In this document: in pieces, positions 1-6,717 of the stretch
How the letters are laid out: each line of letters begins with the position of its first letter
Position numbering within the stretch: the first letter of the stretch is position 1
Assembly (NCBI GenBank): GCA_023398575.1
Contig: JAEWSC010000013.1
Location: forward strand, 1 to 13,912
Source of the DNA: Bacillota bacterium
GTDB taxonomy: Bacteria > Bacillota > Clostridia > Christensenellales > Aristaeellaceae
Reading direction: 5' to 3'
Length of the DNA stretch: 13,912 bases
Notes under the pieces: generated by a model
The model's input: only the letters and a program-made list of their open reading frames with translations
The model's database searches: none
What the model was told of the DNA's origin: nothing
Made by a program: the position numbers and the translations under genes

Positions 1-847
1 CGGTCACATAGGCGCTATCATCACACGCCAGATAGACATAGGTTGGCGCAAGCTCAAAGGGCTGCGCCGCCCGGCCCATAGGCGTATCCTTACCAAACTG
101 CGTAACCTCCTCCGGTGAAAAGCTGGCAGGGATCAACGGTGTCCATACTGGGCCGGGTGCGACAGCGTTGACCCGTACCCCCCGCTGGGCCAAGGATAGC
201 GCAAGGGATTTGGTAAAGGAAGATACAGCACCTTTGGTAGCCGAATAATCAATCAGTGTTTTATGGCCGGCATAGGCGGTGATGGACGTTGTATTAATGA
301 TCTGGCTGCCCGGCTTCATATGCTTTAAGCAGGCTTTGACCATAAAAAAGTAGCTCATGACGTTGGTGTTAAACGTAATGCCCAATTGCTCGGTAGTAAT
401 ATCCTCAATACTGTTTTGGGGATACTGAACAGCGGCGTTATTCACCAGCACATCCACCCGTTGAAACGCCCGCATCACCTTATCTACCGCGTCAAAGGCA
501 GCCTGCTCGCTTTTGAGGTCACAAGGCACCAACAGGCAATGGCGGCCCAAACCCTCCACCACTCTCTGCGTTTCCTTGGCATCCTGGCCTTCGTTTAGAT
601 ACAGCGCCGCCACATCCGCCCCTTCCTTGGCAAACGCAATGGCCACCGCCTGGCCTATGCCGCTGTCACCGCCGGTGATGATGGCTGTCCGCCCAGCCAT
701 TTTTCCCGCTCCTTTGTACTGCGGGTTATCCACAATGGGCCTGGGATTCATGTCAGACTGATTGCCCGGCTGCATATTTTGATGCTGGGCCGGAAAGCCC
801 TGCGGTGTCTGCGGAGCCTTGCCGCTGTATGTATTCGTATTTGGCAT
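1..847 (-). CDS. SDR-family NAD(P)-dependent oxidoreductase, YdaD/YhdF-like (3' end cut by window edge)
   Basis: I translated this from the minus strand: 282 codons run off the left edge, and the missing C-terminus is probably only about ten residues. It is a short-chain dehydrogenase. The Rossmann motif TGGDSGIG is at residues 58-65, NNAA at 136-139, the catalytic Ser188 lies in NTTSIT, and YSATK (Tyr201, Lys205) completes the active site. APGPVWTPLIPA at 230-241 and a Gln/Pro-rich N-terminal extension of about 50 residues with QHQNMQPGNQSDMNPRP are typical of the Bacillus general stress protein 39 (YdaD) / YhdF group. These are soluble dehydrogenases often annotated as glucose 1-dehydrogenase-like; the true substrate is unknown. 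The start is ATG at 847, with GGAGGT at 853-858 five bases upstream. It is divergently oriented to the chromate-type transporter genes. Confidence 0.93.
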   Translation of the reverse strand, partial: MPNTNTYSGKAPQTPQGFPAQHQNMQPGNQSDMNPRPIVDNPQYKGAGKMAGRTAIITGGDSGIGQAVAIAFAKEGADVAALYLNEGQDAKETQRVVEGLGRHCLLVPCDLKSEQAAFDAVDKVMRAFQRVDVLVNNAAVQYPQNSIEDITTEQLGITFNTNVMSYFFMVKACLKHMKPGSQIINTTSITAYAGHKTLIDYSATKGAVSSFTKSLALSLAQRGVRVNAVAPGPVWTPLIPASFSPEEVTQFGKDTPMGRAAQPFELAPTYVYLACDDSAYVT

Positions 848-906
848 AACGCACCTCCATTAGATGTTTGGCTTTATGTTTTCCGTCACGAATAGGATTA
901 TGCAGG

Positions 907-919
907 GCAGGATTCCTGC
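907..919. promoter_or_regulatory. 13-bp perfect palindrome in divergent intergenic region
   Basis: GCAGGA-T-TCCTGC is a perfect dyad located between the divergent dehydrogenase and CHR transporter genes. A possible minus-strand -10 (CATAAT, 897-902) lies next to it, so the dyad could sit in a promoter spacer. The sequence shows the palindrome directly; the operator role is inference and no regulator is encoded nearby. Confidence 0.35.
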
Positions 920-945
920 GCTTTGCGTCGAAGAAGGAAAATTGA

Positions 946-976
946 TGCCGCCTTTCATCTTTTATTCAAGGCGGCA
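946..976 (+). promoter_or_regulatory. Hairpin ahead of the CHR transporter operon
   Basis: TGCCGCCTT (946-954) and AAGGCGGCA (968-976) are perfect 9-bp complements around a 13-base loop. There is no T-run, so it is not a terminator. The 3' arm contains the AAGGCGG that would serve as ribosome binding site for the alternative start at 982, so the hairpin would mask that site in mRNA. Its effect on expression is inference. Confidence 0.4.
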
Positions 977-1005
977 CCTGTATGCCGTTTGAAAGGAAAC
1001 CGACG

Positions 1006-1581
1006 ATGAAAAAAGGACTGTCGTTTTACTGGAAGCTGTTTTTGTCCACCTTTACCATCAGCGCCTTCACCATTGGCGGCGGATATGTTATTGTGCCACT
1101 GATGCGCAAGAAGTTTGTGGAAAAGCTGCACTGGATCGAAGACCAGGAAATGCTGGATCTTGTCGCCATCGCCCAGGCTGCGCCAGGGGTGATGGCCGTA
1201 AACGCCTCTATTTTGGTAGGCTATAAAATATCCGGCGTCAAAGGTGCTTTTGTCACGATTTTGGGTACAGTGCTTCCGCCCCTTATCACCATTACCCTTA
1301 TTGCCTATGGATATGAAGCATTCAGTGCAAACAAAGTGATCCGCATGCTGCTAATGGGCATGCAGGCCGGTGCTGCCGCTGTTATCGCCAATGTAGTCAT
1401 CAACATGGCAAAAGATATTCTTAAGAAAAAGCACTGGAAGCCTATCAGCATGATGATTCTTGCGTTCATTGCCGCCGTCCTCTTTCAAATCAACGTGGTC
1501 ATTATCATCCTTGCCTGCGGCGTAATTGGCGCTGTGGACATTCTGTTATCTAAAGATGGCAAGGAGGAGAAAAAGCCATGA
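1006..1581 (+). CDS. chrA: CHR-family (chromate-type) transporter, first half-size subunit
   Basis: This is a 191-residue hydrophobic protein of the short-chain CHR family, which occurs as pairs of adjacent genes each encoding one CHR domain. Diagnostic stretches are FTIGGGYVIVPLM near the N-terminus, then AIAQAAPGVMAVNASILVGY, followed by several membrane spans and a lysine-rich C-terminal tail. Characterised family members expel chromate by anion antiport, but many clostridial pairs have untested substrates. I chose ATG 1006 because GAAAGG (991-996) is well placed and the protein then begins like its relatives. An in-frame ATG at 982, adding eight residues, also has a possible site (AAGGCGG, 968-974). 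The stop overlaps the next start by ATGA, so the two subunits are translationally coupled and probably heterodimerise. Confidence 0.9.
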   Translation: MKKGLSFYWKLFLSTFTISAFTIGGGYVIVPLMRKKFVEKLHWIEDQEMLDLVAIAQAAPGVMAVNASILVGYKISGVKGAFVTILGTVLPPLITITLIAYGYEAFSANKVIRMLLMGMQAGAAAVIANVVINMAKDILKKKHWKPISMMILAFIAAVLFQINVVIIILACGVIGAVDILLSKDGKEEKKP

Positions 1582-2153
1582 TTCTGTTGCAGCTGTTTAT
1601 CAGCTTTTTTCAAGTCGGCCTGTTCACCATCGGCGGCGGCTATGCCGCGCTCCCCCTAATCCAGCAGCAGATTGTTGATATTCATGGCTGGCTGAGTCTT
1701 ACCGAATTTGTAGACATCGTAACGATCTCTCAGTTGACGCCCGGCCCTATCGGTATCAACGCCGCTACATTTGTCGGCACAAAGGTAGGCGGCATATGGG
1801 GGGCTATGGCATCTACCATCGGCTGCGTGACCCCTTCGATTATCATCGTGCTGATTCTTGCCCACATTTATGTCAAATACCGTGACCTAACACTGCTCAA
1901 AGGAATATTGGGCGGCCTACGGCCGGCAACGGTGGCGCTGATTGCATCGGCCGGCTTGTCCATTATCGCCACTTCGTTTTTCGGCACAAAGCTGCAGGAA
2001 ATTGTATGGAATAATGTGGACATCATAGCCGTAATTATTTTTGTGATCGGTCTTACAGTGATGCGAATGACAAAAAAGGCTGACCCCATGCTCATCATTT
2101 TCGGCGCCGGTGTGCTGGGACTTGGCATGTACAGCCTTGTGGGAGCCTTTTAA
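1578..2153 (+). CDS. chrA: CHR-family (chromate-type) transporter, second half-size subunit
   Basis: This 191-residue integral membrane protein is a paralogue of the preceding gene. It carries the same FTIGGGYAALPLI signature, followed by ITISQLTPGPIGINAATFVG, where the first subunit has AIAQAAPGVMAVNA. The shared motif at the same place shows an old duplication, with the two halves expected to assemble in opposite membrane orientations. The ribosome binding site AAGGAGGAG (1561-1569) lies inside the end of the first gene, and the ATG overlaps its stop. A terminator follows about 15 bases after the stop, so this is a two-gene operon. The transported anion is not certain: chromate is the family label, and sulfate-like or other anions are possible. 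Confidence 0.91.
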   Translation: MILLQLFISFFQVGLFTIGGGYAALPLIQQQIVDIHGWLSLTEFVDIVTISQLTPGPIGINAATFVGTKVGGIWGAMASTIGCVTPSIIIVLILAHIYVKYRDLTLLKGILGGLRPATVALIASAGLSIIATSFFGTKLQEIVWNNVDIIAVIIFVIGLTVMRMTKKADPMLIIFGAGVLGLGMYSLVGAF

Positions 2154-2166
2154 ACGGCCATTTCCT

Positions 2167-2195
2167 GCCCTGCCTTACGCCGGCGGGGCTTTTTC
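2167..2195 (+). terminator. Intrinsic terminator of the CHR transporter operon
   Basis: GCCCTGCC (2167-2174) pairs with GGCGGGGC (2182-2189), an 8-bp GC-rich stem with one G-T wobble and a 7-base loop. It is followed directly by TTTTTC. Confidence 0.8.
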
Positions 2196-2266
2196 TATAA
2201 CGCAAAACATAAAACAGCGCACAGAGGGAAACATGAAACCGAACCTGTAATTTGGAAGGGAAACAT

Positions 2267-3370
2267 ATGAAACAAGGAACCTGCTATATCCTTTGTCTGC
2301 TTTGCGGCCTGCTGCTTTGTGGTTGTGCGGCCGGCCCTCAAGCCGGCTCTGTCACGCCGCCTCCCGCCACCACCATGCCGGTACCCCAAACAGCCCCGCC
2401 AAATTCTGCCGGTGTTGTAGCATCCACCGAGCGGGTGGAGGAGTATTTTCCTGCCCTTCACAATGTACGTTTCACCTATGAGGGCGTCGGCAATGAGTAT
2501 GCCACTTACATATCCCAAGTCGAATTTGCCGATGGCAACAGGCTGCAAACGCGGGTGGATAATGGCGGCACCATTGTATCCAAGGTCTACAAATGGGAAA
2601 ACGGGATGCTGATGAGAGTGCTGACCACAGAGGAAGCTTATGTCAGAGAAAACCTTTTAGGTGCCCCTGAAAAGGAGTCGGAAATTTTGCTTAAGGAACC
2701 GCTTACCCTTGGCACGAGTTGGGAAGCCAAGGGTGGGCAGCGGAGTATTACAGGCGTAAATGTTGCAATTTCAACGCTTTCAGGTACCTACCAGGCGCTG
2801 GAGGTCACTACCCAAGGCATGGAAGCCAAAACAATGGATTACTATGTGAAGGGTATCGGGCTTGTTAAATCGGTTTACCAGCCTGGCGAAAACGAAATCT
2901 CCTCCAGCCTGGCAGAAGTCAAAACTGACACGCCGTATCTGCAGGTGGTGCGCCTTTATTATCCAGGTCTAGATGGCACAGGCCGGTATTACCGGGAAGT
3001 GCAGCTTTCTCTGCCCACCAACAGAGCATTGACCGAAGCTATGGAAGAGGTCTACAAAGTGCCTCCAGGCAAGCAAGCAGGCAGCGTTCTTCCAGTCGGT
3101 GCCAATATCCTTTTATTGGGTAAAAACGCACAAAATGTTCTGCAGCTGGATATGAACCAAGCCTTCGCGGCGCAAGCCAACGCCAGTCCCACCTATGAAA
3201 AAGCAGTGTTAAGTTGCATGGCCGATACGTTCGGGGAACTTTATCAAACAGACAAGGTTCTTATAACTATAGAAGGGAAGCCTTACCAATCCGCCCACTT
3301 AACGCTAGCGCCGGGTGAAACCCTTGCCGTGGAGCAGACACAGGCGCAGATCATATTGGATCAGGTCTGA
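2267..3370 (+). CDS. Lipoprotein with C-terminal GerMN domain
   Basis: This is a 367-residue exported lipoprotein. A short charged start is followed by a hydrophobic run and the lipobox LLLCGC, with lipidated Cys20. A Pro/Ala/Thr-rich linker (about 22-50) tethers the rest outside the membrane. The middle part (about 55-220) is beta-rich and contains DYYVKGIGLVKSVY, a stretch common in Firmicute lipoproteins. From about residue 226 it matches the GerMN domain: a VVRLYYPGLDGTGRYY opening, VLQLDMNQAF, and VLITIEGKPY near the end. GerMN is known from spore germination protein GerM and from LpqB-type lipoproteins. I chose ATG 2267 because GGAAGGG (2254-2260) lies six bases upstream; a TTG at 2252 overlaps that site and is unlikely. 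It appears monocistronic. Confidence 0.88.
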   Translation: MKQGTCYILCLLCGLLLCGCAAGPQAGSVTPPPATTMPVPQTAPPNSAGVVASTERVEEYFPALHNVRFTYEGVGNEYATYISQVEFADGNRLQTRVDNGGTIVSKVYKWENGMLMRVLTTEEAYVRENLLGAPEKESEILLKEPLTLGTSWEAKGGQRSITGVNVAISTLSGTYQALEVTTQGMEAKTMDYYVKGIGLVKSVYQPGENEISSSLAEVKTDTPYLQVVRLYYPGLDGTGRYYREVQLSLPTNRALTEAMEEVYKVPPGKQAGSVLPVGANILLLGKNAQNVLQLDMNQAFAAQANASPTYEKAVLSCMADTFGELYQTDKVLITIEGKPYQSAHLTLAPGETLAVEQTQAQIILDQV

Positions 3371-3444
3371 AATCAAATATGTACGTTTTATCAGTGACAT
3401 AATTCGTCAGAAATCATTTGACCATATAACCTTGTATATGTGTG

Positions 3445-3475
3445 AACCCACTCTCCATCCGATGGAGAGTGGGTT
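3445..3475. terminator. Long hairpin between convergent genes, likely bidirectional terminator
   Basis: AACCCACTCTCCATC (3445-3459) and GATGGAGAGTGGGTT (3461-3475) are perfectly complementary. Realistically this forms a 13-bp stem with a 5-base loop. It sits between the convergent lipoprotein and fucosidase genes. The downstream tail (TTCTATT on plus) is only moderately T-rich, and the minus side has no T-run. Confidence 0.6.
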
Positions 3476-3526
3476 CTATTCACCTTGAGCAGGTCACACA
3501 CCTATATGCATGCACATCCGCTGATT

Positions 3527-5002
3527 TTATTCCAACACAATCTTGATGACCACCGGCAGCTCGCATTCTTTTTGCGAAAAGTAAACGTGCAAGCCATCTT
3601 CCCGCTGCTTATAGGATGCTGCTTCACTATCCCCAAGCACCGTCACCGCTTTGATCATGCCATTGAAGCTGAGGTTTTGATGCTCCACTTCCCACTTGTG
3701 TAGGGTTTTGATAACCGCGTGCCCATCCTTGGGCCGTTTCATAACGGTTGCGTACAGACTTCCGCCTCTATGCGTAAAACGAATATCCTCCGGGGTAAAT
3801 CCCTTTTCCTGAGCGTCGGTAAAATGACCCTCCTTGACCTTGGTAGGGCCTTCGCCAAAAAGCCGCCAGGGCTGTGTTTGATAAACCGCCTCGCCATTTA
3901 TTTTCAGCCAATCGCCAATAGCTATAAGCAGTTCTTCATCCTCCTTGGGAATGGTACCATCGGCCTTTGGCCCGATATTGAGCATCAGCGCACCATTTTT
4001 GCTGATCACATCCATCAGGTCGCACAAAATGTCACCAGCCTTTTTGTACTGGTTTTGTGTGGTATAACCCCAGGAGTTGATGGCCACAGAGGTATCCGAC
4101 TGCCAGAAGAAAGGCATGGCCTTTTCAAACTGTCCGCGCTCCACATCCGGCACAGCGCATCCCATGGGGAAGGCGTCGAACTTGTAGGTAATAGCCACTT
4201 CCTGTCCCCGCTTGGCCGCCAGGTTATAGTAGTAGGCAGCAAATTGCTTCAAGTATGGCTTCATGGATTCATGCTGTATCCACCAATCAAAGTAGATCAT
4301 CCGGGGTTGATATTCCCTCACCAACTCGCAGGTGCGCAGCAGCCAATCCTCCAAAAACTCCTTTGTAGGTGTGGACTTGCTGTGAATGTCCTGGTGGTGT
4401 GCCTCCGGCATGGAAGGCCAGTAAATATCCTCCGGTGTAAGGGGATCCTTAATATCGCTGTCAAACTCTTTGCCGTGACCCAAGTAAAACCAGTGCTCTA
4501 CCCGGTGCGAGGATGCACAGGGAATAATTCCCCTTTTATCAAAGGCGGCACTCAGTTCACCCAGTACATCCCGCTTGGGTCCCATTTCAAAGGCATTCCA
4601 ATGGCTCAGACTGCTTTTGTACATTTGAAAGCCGTCATGATGCTCCGCCACCGGGGTCACATATTTTGCACCGGCACGCACAAACAAATCAGCCCAGGCA
4701 TCCGCATCAAATTTTTCGCCTGTGAACATGGGGATGAAATCCTTATAACCAAATTTATTCTGCGGGCCATATGTTTTTACGTGATGATCAAACTCCGGCG
4801 TGCCTTGATTGTACATATTGCGCGGGTACCATTCGTTGGCATGCGCCGGCACGGAATACACACCCCAATGAATGAAAATGCCAAATTTCGCCTTTGGATA
4901 CCAGCTGGCCAGGGGATGTTTACCCAGCGAATCCCAATGATCATGATAGGGGCCGCCGTCAATCACCTGATAGATTTCCCTCAGCATTGACTGCCTGTCC
5001 AT
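3527..5002 (-). CDS. Alpha-L-fucosidase, GH29 family, cytosolic
   Basis: This 491-residue glycoside hydrolase removes alpha-linked L-fucose from oligosaccharides by a retaining mechanism. Family landmarks in order are FGIFIHWGVYSVP (41-52, with the HWG that binds fucose), AEHHDGFQMY (119-128), and MIYFDWW (235-241), in which Asp239 is in the position of the catalytic nucleophile. A small C-terminal beta domain follows. The acid/base residue is not conserved across GH29 and I cannot assign it. There is no signal peptide, so it acts in the cytoplasm on imported glycans. I chose ATG 5002 because GGAGG (5009-5013) lies six bases upstream. Reading back to ATG 5161 adds 53 unrelated residues with no ribosome binding site and crosses the promoter region. 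No sugar transporter or other glycosidase is adjacent. Confidence 0.93.
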   Translation of the reverse strand: MDRQSMLREIYQVIDGGPYHDHWDSLGKHPLASWYPKAKFGIFIHWGVYSVPAHANEWYPRNMYNQGTPEFDHHVKTYGPQNKFGYKDFIPMFTGEKFDADAWADLFVRAGAKYVTPVAEHHDGFQMYKSSLSHWNAFEMGPKRDVLGELSAAFDKRGIIPCASSHRVEHWFYLGHGKEFDSDIKDPLTPEDIYWPSMPEAHHQDIHSKSTPTKEFLEDWLLRTCELVREYQPRMIYFDWWIQHESMKPYLKQFAAYYYNLAAKRGQEVAITYKFDAFPMGCAVPDVERGQFEKAMPFFWQSDTSVAINSWGYTTQNQYKKAGDILCDLMDVISKNGALMLNIGPKADGTIPKEDEELLIAIGDWLKINGEAVYQTQPWRLFGEGPTKVKEGHFTDAQEKGFTPEDIRFTHRGGSLYATVMKRPKDGHAVIKTLHKWEVEHQNLSFNGMIKAVTVLGDSEAASYKQREDGLHVYFSQKECELPVVIKIVLE

Positions 5003-5030
5003 ATGCATCCTCCGTGTCCCGTTTTTTTCT

Positions 5031-5036
5031 ATTATA
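5031..5036 (-). promoter_or_regulatory. Putative -10 element of the fucosidase promoter
   Basis: TATAAT is a perfect consensus -10 on the minus strand, about 29 bases upstream of the fucosidase start. The hexamer 17 bases upstream (TGTTCA, 5054-5059) is a poor -35, which suggests that an activator may be needed. Confidence 0.5.
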
Positions 5037-5080
5037 CGCTGACACACAGCAATTGAACAGATACAACAACGCACCGCAGC

Positions 5081-5100
5081 ATGCAGAAAATTATCTGCAT
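5081..5100. promoter_or_regulatory. 20-bp near-perfect palindrome, candidate operator
   Basis: ATGCAGA-A-AATT-A-TCTGCAT is symmetric at 18 of 20 positions. It lies upstream of the minus-strand fucosidase promoter and just upstream of the tetR -35. Its sequence is unlike the 27-bp dyad closer to tetR, so a different regulator would bind it. Operator function is inferred from symmetry and position. Confidence 0.5.
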
Positions 5101-5107
5101 AGGGGTC

Positions 5108-5135
5108 TTGAAAAAAATAGTCAACGGCGTATACT
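5108..5135 (+). promoter_or_regulatory. Promoter of the tetR-ABC operon
   Basis: TTGAAA (5108-5113) and TATACT (5130-5135), separated by 16 bases, make a good sigma-A-type promoter. Transcription would start near 5142, upstream of the 27-bp dyad and of the Shine-Dalgarno sequence at 5188. Confidence 0.65.
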
Positions 5136-5153
5136 AATCTCGTATTAACCATC

Positions 5154-5180
5154 TTGGTCAAACCGAACGGGTTAAACCAA
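5154..5180. promoter_or_regulatory. 27-bp dyad, probable TetR operator
   Basis: The arms TTGGTnnAACC and GGTTnnACCAA flank a 5-base centre, giving 9 matched pairs in 11-base half-sites. The length, symmetry and position just downstream of the predicted transcription start fit autorepression by the TetR-family protein encoded immediately downstream. TetR-family proteins bind such dyads as dimers; assignment to this protein is inference. Confidence 0.6.
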
Positions 5181-5201
5181 ACAATCTGGAGGGTGATTTA
5201 T

Positions 5202-5825
5202 ATCAATTCAAAGTTTTTGGATCTGCCCAAAGAAAAGCAGCAGAAAATCATCAATGCAGGATTTGAAGTTTTTTCAAAGTGTGAGTATAAGCGTGCATCC
5301 ACAGAGGAAATTGCCAGCATTGCAGGCATATCCAAAGGCTTGCTTTTTTACTATTTTCACGACAAAAAGACCTTCTACACTTTTTTGTTTGAACAAGCCT
5401 TTGATAAAATGAAGGCATATGTCGCAGATGAAAGACTAAAGACAATCAATGATTTCTTTGAGCTTTGTGCTTATGCTTCCGAGCGGAAATACAATCTGCT
5501 TTTGGACAGTCCCTATATTATGGATTTTTTCATACGTGCATTCTATGCACAAAAAGATACGACACCCGAAGATGTCCAGAAAAAAATGATCAACGAGACT
5601 GAAAACGTTTTTTTCAACTATTTTCAGCACATTGACTTTGGTAAGTTCAGAGACGATGTAAACCCCAAGGAGATATTCCACATGCTCATATGGATGGCGG
5701 ATGGTTATATGCATGAACGCCAACGGGCGGAGCAAATGATTGGGTTGAATGAACTCATGGACAAATTCCGGCTCTGGTCATCGTATTTAAAGAGAATATC
5801 CTATAAGGAGGAGTTTCTAAAATGA
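5202..5825 (+). CDS. TetR/AcrR-family transcriptional regulator with apparent ATC start
   Basis: This is a protein of about 207 residues with an N-terminal helix-turn-helix and an all-helical ligand-binding C-terminal part. It opens NSKFLDLPKEKQQKIINAGF after the initiator, followed by ASTEEIASIAGISKGLLFYYF, the typical TetR recognition helix region. Relatives begin with Met-Asn at this point, but here the codon is ATC (5202-5204), eight bases after a good Shine-Dalgarno sequence (GGAGGG, 5188-5193). In-frame alternatives are GTG 5193, which overlaps that site, and TTG 5154, which lies inside the putative operator and has no ribosome binding site. Either the gene uses a rare start, or one base has mutated or been misread. 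It overlaps the ABC ATPase start by ATGA and probably represses the operon until a ligand of the transporter binds. Confidence 0.85.
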   Translation: MNSKFLDLPKEKQQKIINAGFEVFSKCEYKRASTEEIASIAGISKGLLFYYFHDKKTFYTFLFEQAFDKMKAYVADERLKTINDFFELCAYASERKYNLLLDSPYIMDFFIRAFYAQKDTTPEDVQKKMINETENVFFNYFQHIDFGKFRDDVNPKEIFHMLIWMADGYMHERQRAEQMIGLNELMDKFRLWSSYLKRISYKEEFLK

Positions 5826-6703
5826 GTGCCATTATTGAAACAAAGAACCTGACAAAATACTACGGCAACAAAAGAGGCATCCTTGATGTCAATCTCACCG
5901 TAGAGGAAGGGGAAATCTTCGGCTTTATTGGCCCCAACGGTGCTGGAAAGTCTACAACAATCCGCACACTTTTATCCCTGATCTATAAAACCAGTGGCGA
6001 GGCAAAGATTTTTGGCCTTGATTGTGAAAGCGACAAAGTAACGATATTGAAAGATGTGGGCTACCTACCCAGCGAAGTCTTTTACTATGACAACATGCGG
6101 GCCATCGATCTATTTCAATATTCCGCCAGCTTCTATCAAAAGGACTGCAAAAGGCGCATAGAAGAGCTGGCCACCCTGCTGCAGGTGAACCTCCGTCAGA
6201 AAATTGAGGATATGAGCCTTGGCAACAAGAAAAAGGTTGGTATCATACAAGGTCTGTTGCACTCCCCCCGCCTGATAATTCTAGATGAGCCCACCAGCGG
6301 CCTTGATCCGCTGATGCAAAAAACGTTTTTTGACCTTATCCGTGAAGAAAACAAGCGCGGGGCCACAGTGCTCTTTTCCTCTCATATTCTAAGCGAAGTG
6401 CAGCGCATCTGCGACCGCGTCGCCATTATCAAGGACGGGCGGATCGAGGCTGTACAAAGCATTAACGACATGAAGGAGAGTGCATACAAAAAGGTCAGCC
6501 TCACTTTCAAAAGCGGCATTCCTTCCAGTGATTTCAAATTGGATGGTGCTCAGCAAATCGAGGTTTCCGCTACTGGCGCAAACTTTATATTTAAGGGAGA
6601 TGTCAATTACCTTCTTCATGAAATTGCTAAGTACCCACTGTCAAATATCGATATATCAGAGCCCACGCTTGAAGAAATTTTCATGCACTACTATGCTGGC
6701 TAA
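5822..6703 (+). CDS. ABC transporter ATP-binding protein (ABC-2 exporter type)
   Basis: This 293-residue ATPase powers the two permeases encoded downstream. Walker A GPNGAGKST is at 37-45, the signature MSLGNKKK is at 131-138 (a variant of LSxGxKxR), Walker B plus the catalytic glutamate is LIILDEP at 151-157, the D-loop SGLD follows, and the switch histidine is in SSHIL at about 188. The usual Q-loop glutamine is replaced in GYLPSE, as is common in this exporter subfamily. About 80 residues after the H-loop form a C-terminal extension typical of drug or peptide exporter ATPases. The start ATG lies within the tetR stop, with AAGGAGGAG upstream, so it is translationally coupled. The substrate is unknown. 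Confidence 0.93.
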   Translation: MSAIIETKNLTKYYGNKRGILDVNLTVEEGEIFGFIGPNGAGKSTTIRTLLSLIYKTSGEAKIFGLDCESDKVTILKDVGYLPSEVFYYDNMRAIDLFQYSASFYQKDCKRRIEELATLLQVNLRQKIEDMSLGNKKKVGIIQGLLHSPRLIILDEPTSGLDPLMQKTFFDLIREENKRGATVLFSSHILSEVQRICDRVAIIKDGRIEAVQSINDMKESAYKKVSLTFKSGIPSSDFKLDGAQQIEVSATGANFIFKGDVNYLLHEIAKYPLSNIDISEPTLEEIFMHYYAG

Positions 6704-6717
6704 GGAGGTGCACAGCT

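Noticed and set aside
386..761. Two small plus-strand frames within the dehydrogenase gene
   Set aside because: They are shadows; the minus strand carries the full set of short-chain dehydrogenase motifs across the same bases.
3719..4990. A 423-codon open frame on the plus strand
   Set aside because: It is the antisense shadow of the fucosidase gene, has no ribosome binding site, and its product resembles no family. The minus frame has clear GH29 motifs.
5003..5161. N-terminal extension of the fucosidase to ATG 5161
   Set aside because: The 53 extra residues have no family similarity, would cover the promoter region, and lack a ribosome binding site; ATG 5002 has a good one.
5154..5201. TTG 5154 as the tetR start
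   Set aside because: It has no Shine-Dalgarno sequence, lies within the 27-bp dyad, and adds residues absent from relatives.
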